Part shown: piece by piece, positions 9,691 to 19,699 of the stretch
Numbering within the stretch: the first letter of the stretch is position 1
How the letters are laid out: each line of letters begins with the position of its first letter
Source: Pegoplata infirma
Taxonomy: Eukaryota; Arthropoda; Insecta; Diptera; Anthomyiidae
DNA length: 64,000 nucleotides
NCBI GenBank assembly: GCA_963921195.1
Contig: OY992536.1
Coordinates: 177,514,995 to 177,578,994 of the forward strand
Direction of reading: 5' to 3'
Made by a program: the position numbers and the translations under genes
The notes under the pieces: generated by a model
Databases searched by the model: none
The model's input: the letters and a program-made list of their open reading frames with translations, nothing else
What the model was told of the DNA's origin: nothing

Positions 9691-12600
9691 CTAAAATTAA
9701 ACAAATTGTTGAATGTTTGGTAAGAAGATTTATTGTCGCTTAACAAGATTTTTATTTATCTTAAAAGCCTGAACCTAAACAAAGCTAATAAAGTGGGCTT
9801 CATGGGTAAACACCAAAGTTTTAAAGAATTTTTTTAAAAAAACGCATACAATTTCCCATGTATTTATACCGAAATATAGGTCCTAGCCCAATCTTTAAGT
9901 ATACCGGTTGATTCAGAATCACTTTTGGAATCGATGTCCGTCCGTCCGTCAAAACAGTTCGCAATTATCAAACAATTAACCTGAAATTTGAAACTTAAGC
10001 TTCTCTTGGCCCATGAACGAAAAAAATTACGTTTATTACCGCAGGGTAATGCTTTACAAATTTGCTAAGTAATTGTATTTTTATTCATAAATCTTGGTTT
10101 TAAAATTTTTCGGATTCCGACTATTTTTACCTCTAGTCCTCACAAAAAAAAAAACATCCAACTGATATTTACATAAGCCTCATCATCACTAAGATATTTG
10201 AAAAAAATTTCATTTGCAGGTTTTTAACTTCGTGACCTCATTAAATTAAATTTTAATCTGATAATTTTTGGACTTAGCCCCCAAACAAATTTCGCCCGAA
10301 GATTGCCAAATCATTGCAGTTTTTACCAAACAGAGATGCTGGCAATAAAGGAAGTGGCTGACTGGTTGAGTTGCAATGTCTTGTCTACAACCGCAGTCAA
10401 AATCTATTCTGATAATCAAGCCGCAGTCAAGTCCCTGGAGTCAATGTTACTGAAAACGAGATATGCCCTCAACTGCCGCACGTCTTTAAATAAGATGATC
10501 AAGCAGTTTGACATACGACGCATATGGGTCCCAGGGCACAGAGACATTCTAGGAAATTGCAAAGCCGATGAGCTTACAAAACTGCCTTACATGCTCCAAC
10601 AAAATTAAAAAGTGTTGGTATGCCTTAAGAATTTTGCAAGAAAAATATACGGCTTAGTTCCGCGACGGATACTAATCAGAGATGGGCACATGGATGAACC
10701 ACAGATTTGGCCTTCTTCTAAGCGTAAGCGCACAAGTAATCTGATATCGCTTTCAAGAGAGACATAGACAGTGTTTGCTGTAATTACCGGACATCTATCT
10801 GACAGTCACGCAGAGCGGTAAAATGTGCCGTCAAATTACTTTTGCCGGAGTTGCATGTATGAGGAGAAACTATCGAACACTTTATCTGCCATTGTCTGAC
10901 ACTTTCTAGTCAGAGCTTGCTTCTCTGGAATCTAGGGAGCTGCACGATCTTTATTTGTCGGATGTCAAAATTCAATATCTTAGGAGTTTCATAAGAAGCT
11001 CAAGTTGGTTTAAAGGTAGGGACTAGTAGGAGGATCTATTACAGTTCCGTGGTATCACAACGGACCTCACAGTCTATGTGTGTGCTGACGTTAAACGTTA
11101 GCAGTCACTTACAATCTAACCTAACCTTTGTGCACAGAAAATATTTTGTAAACTAGTCTAATTTTTATCGACCTTTTTAAGTTTTATGTTTAAGAATATT
11201 CTAAACATTCGTTTTAAGTCAAAGTTACAATGATCAAACAACAATTTAATAATTACCTGCAAAATATCAATGTCCATTTCTTGACTACTATCACTAGCAT
11301 TTGACGAAGATGAAGAAGAATCTGAAGACGCATTTGACAGAGTTGATGATACCAATGCAGCAGCCGCAGTTGCAGCAGCCACAGCGGCGGCTGCTGCTGC
11401 CGCCTGCGCCGCTTGATCTAAAATTTCATTTTCTGGTATAGAAATCAAACGTTGAGATAAATTTTGCAGTAGCCTATTAATAAATGAGAATTTTGATTAA
11501 TTATAAAAATTTGGCAACACAACAAGCAACAAGTTTATTTAGCACCTACTTTTCCAAATGTTGCAAGGCATGATTCATGGGCGTGTGATCCGGCACACCA
11601 GCATTATTACCCCGCACGAAATTATCAAAACAGCTGAATGTCTTGAATTCCATTCTATTTATGAAGGGGAAATAGAATATGAAATGAAAATAAATAATAA
11701 AACAAAGAATGTTTATTTGTGTTCCTAGTAATGTAAGTTCAAAAAAATAATGTAAACATACACAATTATATACTAAATGGTGTAGTGTTTGATTTAATTT
11801 TGAAATATTATTTCATATAAAAATACCAACCTCACTGGACGCACGACTATAATGTGCGAACGTGGAAATGCCTCTCTTAGTAAAATAGCAGAATTTTCTA
11901 AATTATATTTCATGTAACCCCGACTGTCACGATTTGTTTCCATACTCTCTGGAAAATCCTAAAAATTAAGAATTTATTAATGAATTTTTTTTTTATAAAA
12001 CCATATTAATGCTAATGAAAGATATTTAATTTTATAACAAAAATATTATGAATTTTCATCTATAAACATACATAATTGATTGATAGTGAAATAAATTGGA
12101 ATATTGCTCGCTCTAAAAAAAATATTCATACAAAGTAATGAGGGATATGATTAATTTACTTGTTTAATATTTCATCATCAATCATCTGCATAGTATTTTA
12201 TTTATATTGTACCTGTACATCTCCACCAAAGTACACAACAGCAGTTGAGTCTTCAACATTTTGATTTTGTTGTCTTATAATCGGTGGGCAATAGACAATA
12301 TCATTGGTCCGATTTTGGAAACCGGCTACAGAAAATATTCGAAATGGACCAGCTGATGTGCTTGGTGTGCATAAACGATCCGCACTGCCACCAAGCATTA
12401 CCTCAGAATTAGTGACACGTTTTTGTAATTGAAAAAATTTATCAATGGTTACCTAAAAATATAATTAAATTAAAATATTAATATATCTACATATAAAACT
12501 AATTGATACAAAGAAATGTTGAATTAAATTATTGTTAATGATGAAGGGATGACCTATAAATTTGGAGTTAAATTAGACAAACCACTTTTAAATAAAGGCA

Positions 12601-15600
12601 TTCTACAACATTTACAAATGTAATTAGTAAAAGATTTATTGATATTTAAAAATTCCATTATTAACCGAAGACTTCATTTATAATTCGTAAATAACAATTG
12701 AAATCCAAAAATACTACTTGTAACTCGAAGATTTCATTTAAAATTCGAAAATTTTATTTGATTTTCTTAAAAGATCGATTGCAATTCAAATAAGTAAGAA
12801 AAATATAGTCGATCAAGACCGACCATATAATACCCTACCTTCAGTGTTTGTCGGAAAATGGGTCCAAGTCCAATCATAAACCAATTTGATTTGATATTTT
12901 TTTGTTAGAACTTTAATTAGTGTAAAAAAAAACACATAAATAGGATACTTTTTGTTTCCAACAAAAATAACTGAATATCGGGCGAAATTTATATATGGGG
13001 ACTGACAAGGAGAGTCTCCTTGGTGTCACCCTCCAATCATCAGAACGAAAATCAATTCGACACGTATTTTTTTTAGCGGCCCAAACTCATTTTTGGGGGG
13101 GGGGGTCGATTTGTATGAGGAAAAATTTACCTTTTTCAGTTTTTTACGTTTTACGCCTATTTACTCAAAATTAATATAGGCATATTTGATATCAGATTAA
13201 AGGCATTTTAAATACCTTTCTCGCGATGCTAACAACGTGCCAAAAAAATAAATATTTTTCGACTTATTAACAAAAATGTCATAAAATTTTGTCATTTTAC
13301 TTAATATGACGAAAAGTTGTGCATGATTGGACGCGTTCTTTGCACACGAAGATAGGTTTTCATTTGGTTTGTAACACGACTAGGTTGTTTTGTATAATAT
13401 AGGAGATAAACGCAAAAAACTGACCGTTTCTTTCCCTCATTTTCACCCCTTAAATAAGAATTTGGGCTGCTAAAAAAAATACGTGTCCCTTTATTTTTTC
13501 CTGCATTACAAAATAAAACCAATTCCATAAAGATCGGCGAGTGACACCAGGGAGACCTTCCTTGTGAGTCCAAAAATGGTCAAATTATATTCAGATTTGA
13601 TAAGTTTACCAAAGAACATGTCAACCAATTACAAAAACTTTGATTAAATATTTCCTGTTATCACGAAGCCGAAACAAAGACGATTTTTTTAACATAATTT
13701 AAAGTTTAAGATCGATGAATTTATTATGTATACCATTTACAGACGTAATTCAAAGATTCTACTTGTAATTCGAACAGTACACTTGTAGTTCGAAGAATCC
13801 ATTTGTAATTGTATTTCAGAAATTATCAATTGTATTTCAGAAATAATCAATTGTATTTCAGAAATAATCAATTGTATTTCAGAAATTATCAATTGTATTT
13901 CAGAAATTTTCAATTGTTTTTCAAAGTTTAGTTTCTGAAATACAATTGATAATTTCTGAAATACAATTGATATTTCCTAAAATACAAATTAAAAATTTCT
14001 GAAATACAATTGATAATTTCTGAAATACAATTGATAAATTTTGAAATACAATTAATAATTTCTGAAATACAATTGATAAATTCTGAAATCCAATTGATAA
14101 TTTCCGAAATACAATTGATAATTCTGAAATACAATTGATTATTTCCGAAATACAGTTGATAAGTTCTGAAATACAATTGATAACTTCTGAACTACAATTG
14201 ATAATTTCTGAAATACAATTGATAAATTCTGAAATACAATTGATAACTTCTAAAATACAATTGATAATTTCTGAAACACATTTGGATATGGTGTAGAAAT
14301 TTTGTACGCAAAACAAAAACAAATATAAGTTTTTTATTTAACATACAAATTTTGTAGTCACTTACTTCGACTGAGATAGCGAAACGCGGTTAATTATTTA
14401 AAAAAAAAAAGAAATTGCGAATGTTAAATTTTTTGGAATGTAAGCATTTTGTTTGAGTTTTTGAGTTTACTTTGAGTGTTCAATTATACCGATCGACCCA
14501 GAATCACTTTTTGAGTCGATTTAGCAATGTCAGTCTGCCCCGTCCGTCTAGGTTTAGGGTATGGTATGACCGAAAACGATCAAGTTTTTAACAAATTTGC
14601 TTACAAGTAGCTCGAACTATTGTAGGAACCCAAGCAGAAATTGACGACGGTTATAAAAAAAAAGCGTTCTGAAAGCACTGTAACAAAAAAAGAACGTTCT
14701 CAAAACGTTATTTTCGAACGCTTTGCGAGCGTTTTCGAAAAACGTTCTGAAAGCACTGTAACAAAAAAAAAGCATTCTCAAAACGCTTTATTCGACCGCC
14801 TTGAGAGCGTTTTCGAAAAGCGATTTGAAAGCACTTTATTAACAAAATACATGTTCGTTTCAAAATTAAATGGTTTAAAAGCAGTTTTTGCAAACGTTTT
14901 TAAATTTTTTTCGTAGTACATACAAGTATAGTATTTTTTTAGATTATACTCAATTTTAAACAAATTGTTATAAAAACATTTTGTTAAATCAAATTAAATA
15001 ATTTTTTCCTACCACCACATTGAAAACGCAAAATTTTGAAAACATAAAACATTTTTTAATTTGTAAATCTATTTTAAGTTTTATTATTATCATTTATGCA
15101 AGAGTTATAGCAATAGTTTCGTTATAAAATTTACAAATAATGCATTTAACTTCTACAATATGCACACTGACTTCAATAACATCTTCACGTAAATTTTTAA
15201 CGTTATAAAGTCCTATTTCTTTTGATGGAATTGGATAGACAAAATAATCGTTTATTTCATTAAAGATGTTGCCTTTTAAATATATATTATCACATGTGTG
15301 TTTAGATCGATTTGTACTAAAAATTTGGTTTACTATAGTATGATATATCATAATATTTCCATAACTAAGTAGAATTGCGTTATCAGGATGGGATGCAGTA
15401 ATTTTGAAACCATGAATATTAATAAAAGAAAACACAACTTTTGTTTCAGTGGATTCCATTACTTTGCCAAGAGAATACTTTTAGTTTTTAGGGATTGTTC
15501 CGAGAGTTAACAATCGATTTTAAGTACCCCAGACTGTTTTCAAAATCAATAGCAGAGAACTGTGATATTGGTGCCCCCATATTTACTACATCATCTGCGA

Positions 15601-18342
15601 TATGAATGAGATTGTGAATATTCATTGTTTGGCAATTAGGACCTTAAAAATGTGGCATACATTCCACAAATCTTCTTAATATTTCCTTTGCATAATTTGC
15701 TTTTAGAGTAGCTAATTCATTTGATGACAGAATACGGCAAGCTGTAAATAGAATTAAAAAATGCCTGTACTGGTCATATTCCATTACATTTTTTAAAATT
15801 ATAGCTCCACCATATAGCAAAAAAAAACTAAATTGAGTGACTTTCCAATTTCCAATATCAAATAAATCAAAACCTTTTCTTTGAAACTCTGACGGTATGT
15901 CTATTGATATATTTGTGAAGTTTTGTTGTAACTTCGCAACATTTTCATCAGAAATGAAGGAAAATGATTTCTTGATAATCGTTTTTTGCAATAAATGTTT
16001 GCTTATACCAAGATACAACATATGCATTTCATCTAGTACGACAGATTTTACCACGTCAAAATTAACGATGTTGAGCAATTTTTACAAATGCAGTAAAGGA
16101 CAGAATGGGAGGAAGAAAGTCCCTATAAATAAATTAGTTTGCTTTTTTATGAAGTTTACCTTTACCTTTATTTACTAAAATACTTTTATAAAAAAAATAT
16201 CTACAATTAACGAATAAAGAAAAATATCTGCTTTATATGAAGTCCTTTAAAGTACTGTTTTTTCTTATTTCAATCGCTGGAAAATATCTTTAATTTTTGT
16301 ATTTAAGCTCTTTATAAGTGCTTTACTTTTGGTTTTTAAAGCGCTTTCATGACTTTTAACAAAACGTTCTGAAAGTACTTTTTTAAAACGCTTTTAAAAC
16401 GCTTTAAACCTAGCGTAGATCGATGTTATCATTCGGATCATCTGAAAGCGCTTTCAAGATGGTAAATGGAACGCTTGTAGAACCGTTTACAACGCTTTCA
16501 CAGCGCTTTTGCGATTGTATTTTTCTGACTGGGAAGGTACGATTTTGCAATAAAACAAGATTTCCAAAAATTGAATTTTAGCACCTTTTTCCACACATAC
16601 ATTCAATTGATCATTTCTGATATATACATTTGGAAATGGTGTAGAAATTTTGTACGTAAAACACAAACAAATTTAACCCATTACTGCCTGCCTATAAATC
16701 GGCTCGTACGATTTTGATGAAATTTTGATATGTGTGCTTGGAAGACCATAGAAGTTGATAAAAAAAATAAAAAAAAATTTACCTCAGCTCCGACCTGAGA
16801 TATGACATGGGTATTAGGCCGTGTAATTTTTTACTTTTATTTTTTGTTTGAGCTGAAAGAGGTCCAAAAAGTTTCTATTGGGTGTCAAAATAACTCTAAT
16901 AAATTTTCGTGAAAACAAAAATTGTCCTTAACCCCCCCCCCCCCCCCAACACGTTTTGGGTGCACTTTTCCTGAGTATTTTCGATTAAGAAAATCTTCAA
17001 TTTTTGTCAGTGAAAAACAAAAGTTAAACAAAACAAAAAAAAATCTTGTTAAATGTTCACATTTAGCCCAATCTATTCTCTTTTTTATGAAAAAAGAATT
17101 AGACCGATATCTTCCATCTAGCCCGCGCTAAATTTTTTTAAGTATCAACACTTTTTTGGTTATTTAAATACCCATTAGGCAGAAATGGGTTAAGTTTTTT
17201 TGCTCATCAGCATACTTAACCAGCCTATGACCATAAGACATATTTGTGTCAAACTTCTGTCCAGCTCTATTATTTTGGACTATATCGTGTCCTCCACAGA
17301 CCGATTGACTAACAGACATCACTAGAATGTCTTAGAATCGATCACTGATCAAAAATATATGTACTGTATGGGGTCCTAGACCGATATTTGAATGCGTTCC
17401 ACACGGAATAAGAAAGTGAGTATACCCCCATACTGGGGTTGGAGGGTATAAAATGAATTTGTGAAAGAGGATACTAATATAAAACCCAAAGCAAAAATAT
17501 ATTAAATGACATAGTATTTGAATAGATTAAAGTCAAAAAAAAACTTAACAGGACTTAAAACTCATTTCAAGTACCTAAGGAGCCCAGCAACATTTTCTGT
17601 TCCAAATAAACGGTTCCAGAACGCATCATACTACCCTGCAACCGATTCCACTTAACATTACAGAATCAATTATATTTGTTTGATATTGTTCCGAAAGCAA
17701 TCGTTTTTAGAGAAAGTATTTTTTTTTGGAAAATAATTTTACATAGCTAATTTTGTTGTGATTACCGTAAAATATATTCAAGAATCTATTGTAATAGGAA
17801 TAGGTATGTTCCAAAAAATTGTCCTGGGAGTTAAAATGCGTATTATCTGGGACCGATTTTTTTCAGGAATTACCATTAAAATGCATACACGTTAGATCAT
17901 TTTCGATTGTAGTGTAATTAAACAAAATCAGTTAATTTTATTTCATTAGTAATGAGGGAAACAGAAACCATGCTTGTAGCTTTGGCTATGTGACAATTTT
18001 ACTGTAAGCAGCTAATCAAAAGTAAACAATTGGAAAAATTATGTATTATTTGTGGACTTAACACAGATACGGTAATGGTAAAAATAAATTCATAGCTTTC
18101 TTAAAAAAAATATTACATTGAAATAACTTTAAAAAACGTTTCTTTTGACTATTCATAATTTATTAATACAGAGTATTCTACAGTGGGTCTAACAATTGGA
18201 CTAGCTCATTTTTTTTTGGTTAATGTTCATGGGATATATTATGCAGTTATTTGAAATGCTTTATAGCATTAAAACACACATTTAGACTTACCTTCATCAT
18301 ACTATTTTCATCCATCACCGTATCATGGAATTTTCCGATCAT
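9217..18342 (-). CDS. C2orf69-like (UPF0565) hydrolase-like protein, 5' six coding exons
   Basis: Six exons join in phase: 18292-18342, 12213-12452, 11831-11958, 11550-11654, 11257-11473, 9217-9690. They follow human C2orf69 in order: YFGGDVQ against YFPGDVQ, YNLENSAILLREAFPRSHI against the SLENVATILAHRFPNSYI segment, FSCFDNFVRGN against FSCYDNFVKSN, and IGFSKGCVVLNQ, identical to the human stretch. GFSKG fits the GxSxG nucleophile elbow of alpha/beta hydrolases. The human protein is linked to mitochondria and to inherited autoinflammation with brain disease; the fly function is not shown here. The 405 visible codons are long for this part because an Ala/Ser-rich stretch and a Gln/Thr/Ser-rich stretch are inserted before the GxSxG motif. 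The C-terminal part is not in the window, so the last intron is over 9.2 kb. Introns 1 and 5 carry transposon insertions. Confidence 0.85.
9860..10280 (+). repeat. Mini-me-like repeat, family A, partial copy
   Basis: Shares TAAGTATACCGGTTGATTCA, a GTCCGTCCGTC core, the GAAACTTAAGCTTCT-type word and GATATTTACATAAGCCTCA with the copy at 6505. Its right part is cut off by the LINE fragment that begins near 10280. Confidence 0.6.
10280..11127 (+). pseudogene. 3' remnant of a LINE with RNase H (R1/LOA/I-type)
   Basis: The first 101 codons (10303-10605) form a recognisable RNase H C-terminal half: FYQTEMLAIKEVADWL, IYSDNQAAVKSL (catalytic D in SDNQAA), and IRRIWVPGHRDILGNCKADEL (HxGxxGN-like and the last D). 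Downstream, broken frames keep VITGHLSDSHAER, a CCHC-like residue cluster and SFIRSSSWFKGRD, the usual LINE tail. It ends TCTAACCTAACC at about 11126, like the insert at 23282-23852. It lies in intron 5 of the C2orf69-like gene, in antisense orientation. No target duplication was found. Confidence 0.8.
11257..11473 (-). CDS. Exon 5: LLQNLSQ segment and Ala/Ser-rich insert
   Basis: 217 bp. It continues HLEK with LLQNLSQRLISIPENEILDQ, then runs of alanine (about 25 residues) and serine, ending EMDIDILQ at donor GTAATT. The alanine stretch uses mixed GCN codons, so it is not a simple microsatellite. Confidence 0.85.
11550..11654 (-). CDS. Exon 4: FSCFDNFVRGN segment
   Basis: 105 bp, acceptor AATAG, donor GTAGGT. 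It encodes MEFKTFSCFDNFVRGNNAG, the best-conserved block with human C2orf69 outside the GxSxG motif, and then PDHTPMNHALQHLEK. Confidence 0.87.
11831..11958 (-). CDS. Exon 3: LENSAILLREAFPRSHI segment
   Basis: 128 bp, acceptor TTTTTAG, donor GTTGGT. It encodes DFPESMETNRDSRGYMKYNL and the following amphipathic helix and strand; the arginine codon AG/A spans the exon 3-4 junction. Confidence 0.87.
12213..12452 (-). CDS. Exon 2: N-terminal region to YFGGDVQ
   Basis: Exactly 80 codons, phase 0 at both ends (acceptor TTTTTAG, donor GTACAATAT). It runs from VTIDKFFQLQKRV to AVVYFGGDVQ, the point where the human family also shows a conserved GDVQ. Confidence 0.87.
12660..12787. repeat. Degenerate TTCATTTATAATTCG minisatellite
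   Basis: Five or six diverged units of about 20 bp (for example CGAAGATTTCATTTAAAATT) that resemble the units of the array at 30569-31650. It abuts the mini-me-like repeat that starts at 12788. Confidence 0.5.
13001..13570. mobile_element. Foldback MITE family B, copy 1
   Basis: A 570-bp element whose ends read GACTNACAAGGARRGTCTCC in inverted orientation (ACAAGGAGAGTCTCCTTGGT on the left, GGGAGACCTTCCTTGT on the right). The interior AATTCGACACGTATTTTTT, TATGACGAAAAGTTGTGCAT and GGAGATAAACGCAAAAAACT recur at 50968-51548. The target duplication was not resolved. The minus-strand ORF at 13301-13573 is a repeat translation. Confidence 0.75.
13729..14296. repeat. Minisatellite foldback, about 21-bp units
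   Basis: Tandem units of TTTCTGAAATACAATTGATAA (right arm, about 16 copies to 14276) face about five units in the opposite orientation (13804-13915), with the turn near 13920. The outer ends read TATACCATTTACAGACGTAA and, inverted, CTACACCATATCCAAATG, the terminus shared by the arrays at 30569 and 32838. It lies in intron 1 of the C2orf69-like gene. Seven-codon periodicity makes long false ORFs here. Confidence 0.85.
14629..16533 (-). mobile_element. DNA transposon X1, CACTA/EnSpm-like, 1.9 kb
   Basis: The ends are CCCAAGCAGAAATTGACG (left) and, inverted, CCCAGTCAGAAAAATACAAT (right), the same termini as the shorter element at 34028-34764. Both ends carry several hundred bases of AAAGCGCTTT/GAACGTTTTC-type subterminal repeats (14660-14840, 16320-16510). 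The flanking dinucleotide is AA on both sides, so a 2-bp target duplication is possible. It encodes a broken transposase on the minus strand (15094-16078). It sits in intron 1 of the C2orf69-like gene. Confidence 0.7.
15094..16078 (-). pseudogene. Tnp2-like transposase remnant of element X1
   Basis: Two ORFs (15644-16078 and 15094-15459) joined by a region with in-frame stops. The first carries VKSVVLDEMHMLYLGISKHL, WKVTQFSFFLLYGGAIILK, a YRHFLILFTACRIL helix and then an N-x-H-N-L-I-H-I-A-D-D segment. This order is familiar from the Tnp2-type transposases of CACTA/EnSpm-like elements and related uncharacterised insect proteins. The second (MESTETKVVFSFINIHGF to ITLA) would be the C-terminal accessory part. 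The N-terminal half is missing. The superfamily assignment is from memory of the motif pattern and should be read as tentative. Confidence 0.55.
16600..16644. repeat. Orphan terminus of the minisatellite foldback family
   Basis: ACATTTGGAAATGGTGTAG followed by AAATTTTGTACG matches the right end and right flank of the foldback at 13729-14296. It is either a duplicated flank or the remainder of a second copy. Confidence 0.55.
16677..17189. mobile_element. piggyBac-type MITE, 513 bp
   Basis: Terminal repeats CCCATTACTGCCTGCCTA (left) and, inverted, CCCATTTCTGCCTAATGGGT (right), with TTAA at both sides (16673-16676, 17190-17193). The flanks rejoin to match the unoccupied sequence at 14297-14330 (AACAAATATAAGTTTTTT). 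The interior has a run of 16 C and no ORF of substance. Confidence 0.85.
17206..17451 (-). repeat. Mini-me-like repeat, family C, fragment
   Basis: ATAAGACATATTTGTGTCAA, ATTATTTTGGACTATATCGT, TTAGAATCGATCACTGATCA and GAGTATACCCCCATACT in this order, ending GGTTGGAGGGTATAAAA. The same order occurs at 38546-39127, 46697-47290 and, in reverse, 56529-57211. Confidence 0.75.
17452..18291 (-). other. Intron 1 sequence, no feature seen
   Basis: No ORF, repeat terminus or RNA signal that I can support in this stretch next to exon 1. Confidence 0.4.
18292..18342 (-). CDS. Exon 1: start codon exon
   Basis: 51 bp, MIGKFHDTVMDENSMMK, followed by a strong donor GTAAGT. The ATG sits in GTACAAATG, a good insect context, and the upstream reading frame has a TGA 21 codons before it with no other Met between. 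It joins in phase to exon 2, 5.8 kb away. The exon was found from splice phase and position, so it is less certain than the others. Confidence 0.7.
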
Positions 18343-18974
18343 TTGTACAGTTTTGACTGTGGCTATTGCAGAGCGTCCAAAGATTTTCAACGCAACTTTC
18401 GCTCAAATGGTCACTTGGCAAGAGTTACTGAAACCAGTAAAAACCGTTCAAATCGAAAGTGCAGATTTAGTATAATTTAATATTTGTTTAATAAGATAAT
18501 TTTTAGTTTTTTCTAACTGATTCTTCTCAAAAAAAAAATTTTTATTAATTTTTTACTGCACTTGTCGTGTGTTAAAAAGCCAAACATGAAGAAAACATAT
18601 TGATCTGTCAATTTGACAGAAAATTTTTGAGAGATCTCTTTAGAAGAGTTTCCCCAAAAAACTGAAACGTCAACGTATCAGTGTTGCCATATTATGTCGT
18701 TACCACAGCGGGCGCTCAAATTTAATGGTATTCATGAGGTACAGTGTCATAAAACACGGGCTATTAAAACCGTTATCACATTCAGTTAAAAACTGTTTTT
18801 AGCAACATTTTTCATTTTAATCTGTTATACTGAAATAGCTTAAAAGAAATTAAAAAAAAAATATTTTCCTTAAAACCGTTTTTCGCTGTGAGAGCAGGCT
18901 ATAAACAAATTGTAAATCCAACTTTTGTATAAATTACATTTAATGAAAATGTTTCTTTATGGATTTTATAAGTT
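18343..18974 (-). other. 5' flank of the C2orf69-like gene
   Basis: The 5' untranslated region and promoter should lie here. I see no convincing TATA box or initiator. CAGTGTTGCCATATTATG at 18681 resembles the left end of the hAT MITE at 45864, but no partner end was found. Confidence 0.35.
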
Positions 18975-19097
18975 ATACCGAATTCGCATTCATTTTTTTA
19001 AACATGTTTAACCACTTAAACATGTTTAAATTTAAACTTGTTAAGGTACATAAACATGTTTAAGTGCTTAAACTAGTTTAAAAATATGAATGTGAAC
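18975..19097. mobile_element. Small foldback MITE, 120 bp
   Basis: CGCATTCATTTTTTTAAACA on the left pairs with the inverse of TTTAAAAATATGAATGTGAA on the right; between them AACATGTTTAA palindromes repeat three or four times. No target duplication was identified. Confidence 0.6.
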
Positions 19098-19505
19098 ATC
19101 GCATTACAGTGTTTTACAACACGGACAATTAAACATTCTGCAACATTTTATTTTCAACTCTTGTATTAAAGACCTTAAAAAATAATGTAAATGTTGATTT
19201 GTTCAGTAACGTTTTTTTGTACAGCCCTGAAAGCTGAAGAAATATCTTTCATTTGATAGGTATATAATTTATAAAATGTGTCTTTTTCATTCAATAATTC
19301 CAGATTATAAGTGGGCTATTTTTTTTATATCGCGTGCTCAGAGGGGCACGTAAAACCAAGCCCCTCCCAATTCTAATCTCTTTTTCTGGCGCCATTTTTG
19401 TATCCTCTACGTAATGATAGAGCGTATGTACAAGATATGTATATAAGGATGTCAAAAAAAAAATAAAAGCTTCAAATTCACCTGAGCTAAATCTTTGATA
19501 CCCTA

Positions 19506-19634
19506 AGGCTGGATTACTCAATGCTCCGTTATAAAATAACTCTCCGTTAAATTTAACTTTTTCATACAATTTTTGACATAAGGCTCCGTTAAATCGGCAG
19601 TTAACAGCAAACTTTTCATTGAGTATTCCGCCCT
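19506..19634. mobile_element. Small TA-target MITE, 129 bp
   Basis: Ends AGGCTGGATTACTCAATG and, inverted, AGGGCGGAATACTCAATG; TA on both sides (19504-19505, 19635-19636). The interior repeats CTCCGTTAAAT. The minus-strand ORF at 19291-19668 crosses this element and its flanks and is not a gene. Confidence 0.65.
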
Positions 19635-19699
19635 TAAACATGTAAAAAAATAAAAAATAAAATTTCAAAGGCGTTCATTGAAGGTTCTTTTCCCCTCGC

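Larger units (their letters stand above)
12788..14615 (-). repeat. Mini-me-like repeat, family A, split by insertions
   Basis: The left end (12788-12840) is the hairpin terminus in reverse: AAGTAAGAAAAATATAGTCG followed by GACCGACCATATAATACCC and GGAAAATGGGTCCAAG. The body is cut by a foldback MITE (13001-13570) and a minisatellite foldback (13729-14296). The far part (14470-14560) has ATTATACCGATCGACCCAGA and a degraded GTCCGTC core. Confidence 0.55.

Noticed and set aside
10680..10700. CAGAGATGGGCAC read as a hAT end
   Set aside because: It falls in the coding frame of the LINE remnant and has no partner end or duplication.
13921..14322. 133-residue ORF with ISEIINC repeats
   Set aside because: Translation of the minisatellite arm; no start context and no non-repetitive part.
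19291..19668. 125-residue minus ORF
   Set aside because: It spans a small TA-target MITE and its flanks; the CTCCGTTAAAT repeat accounts for most of it.
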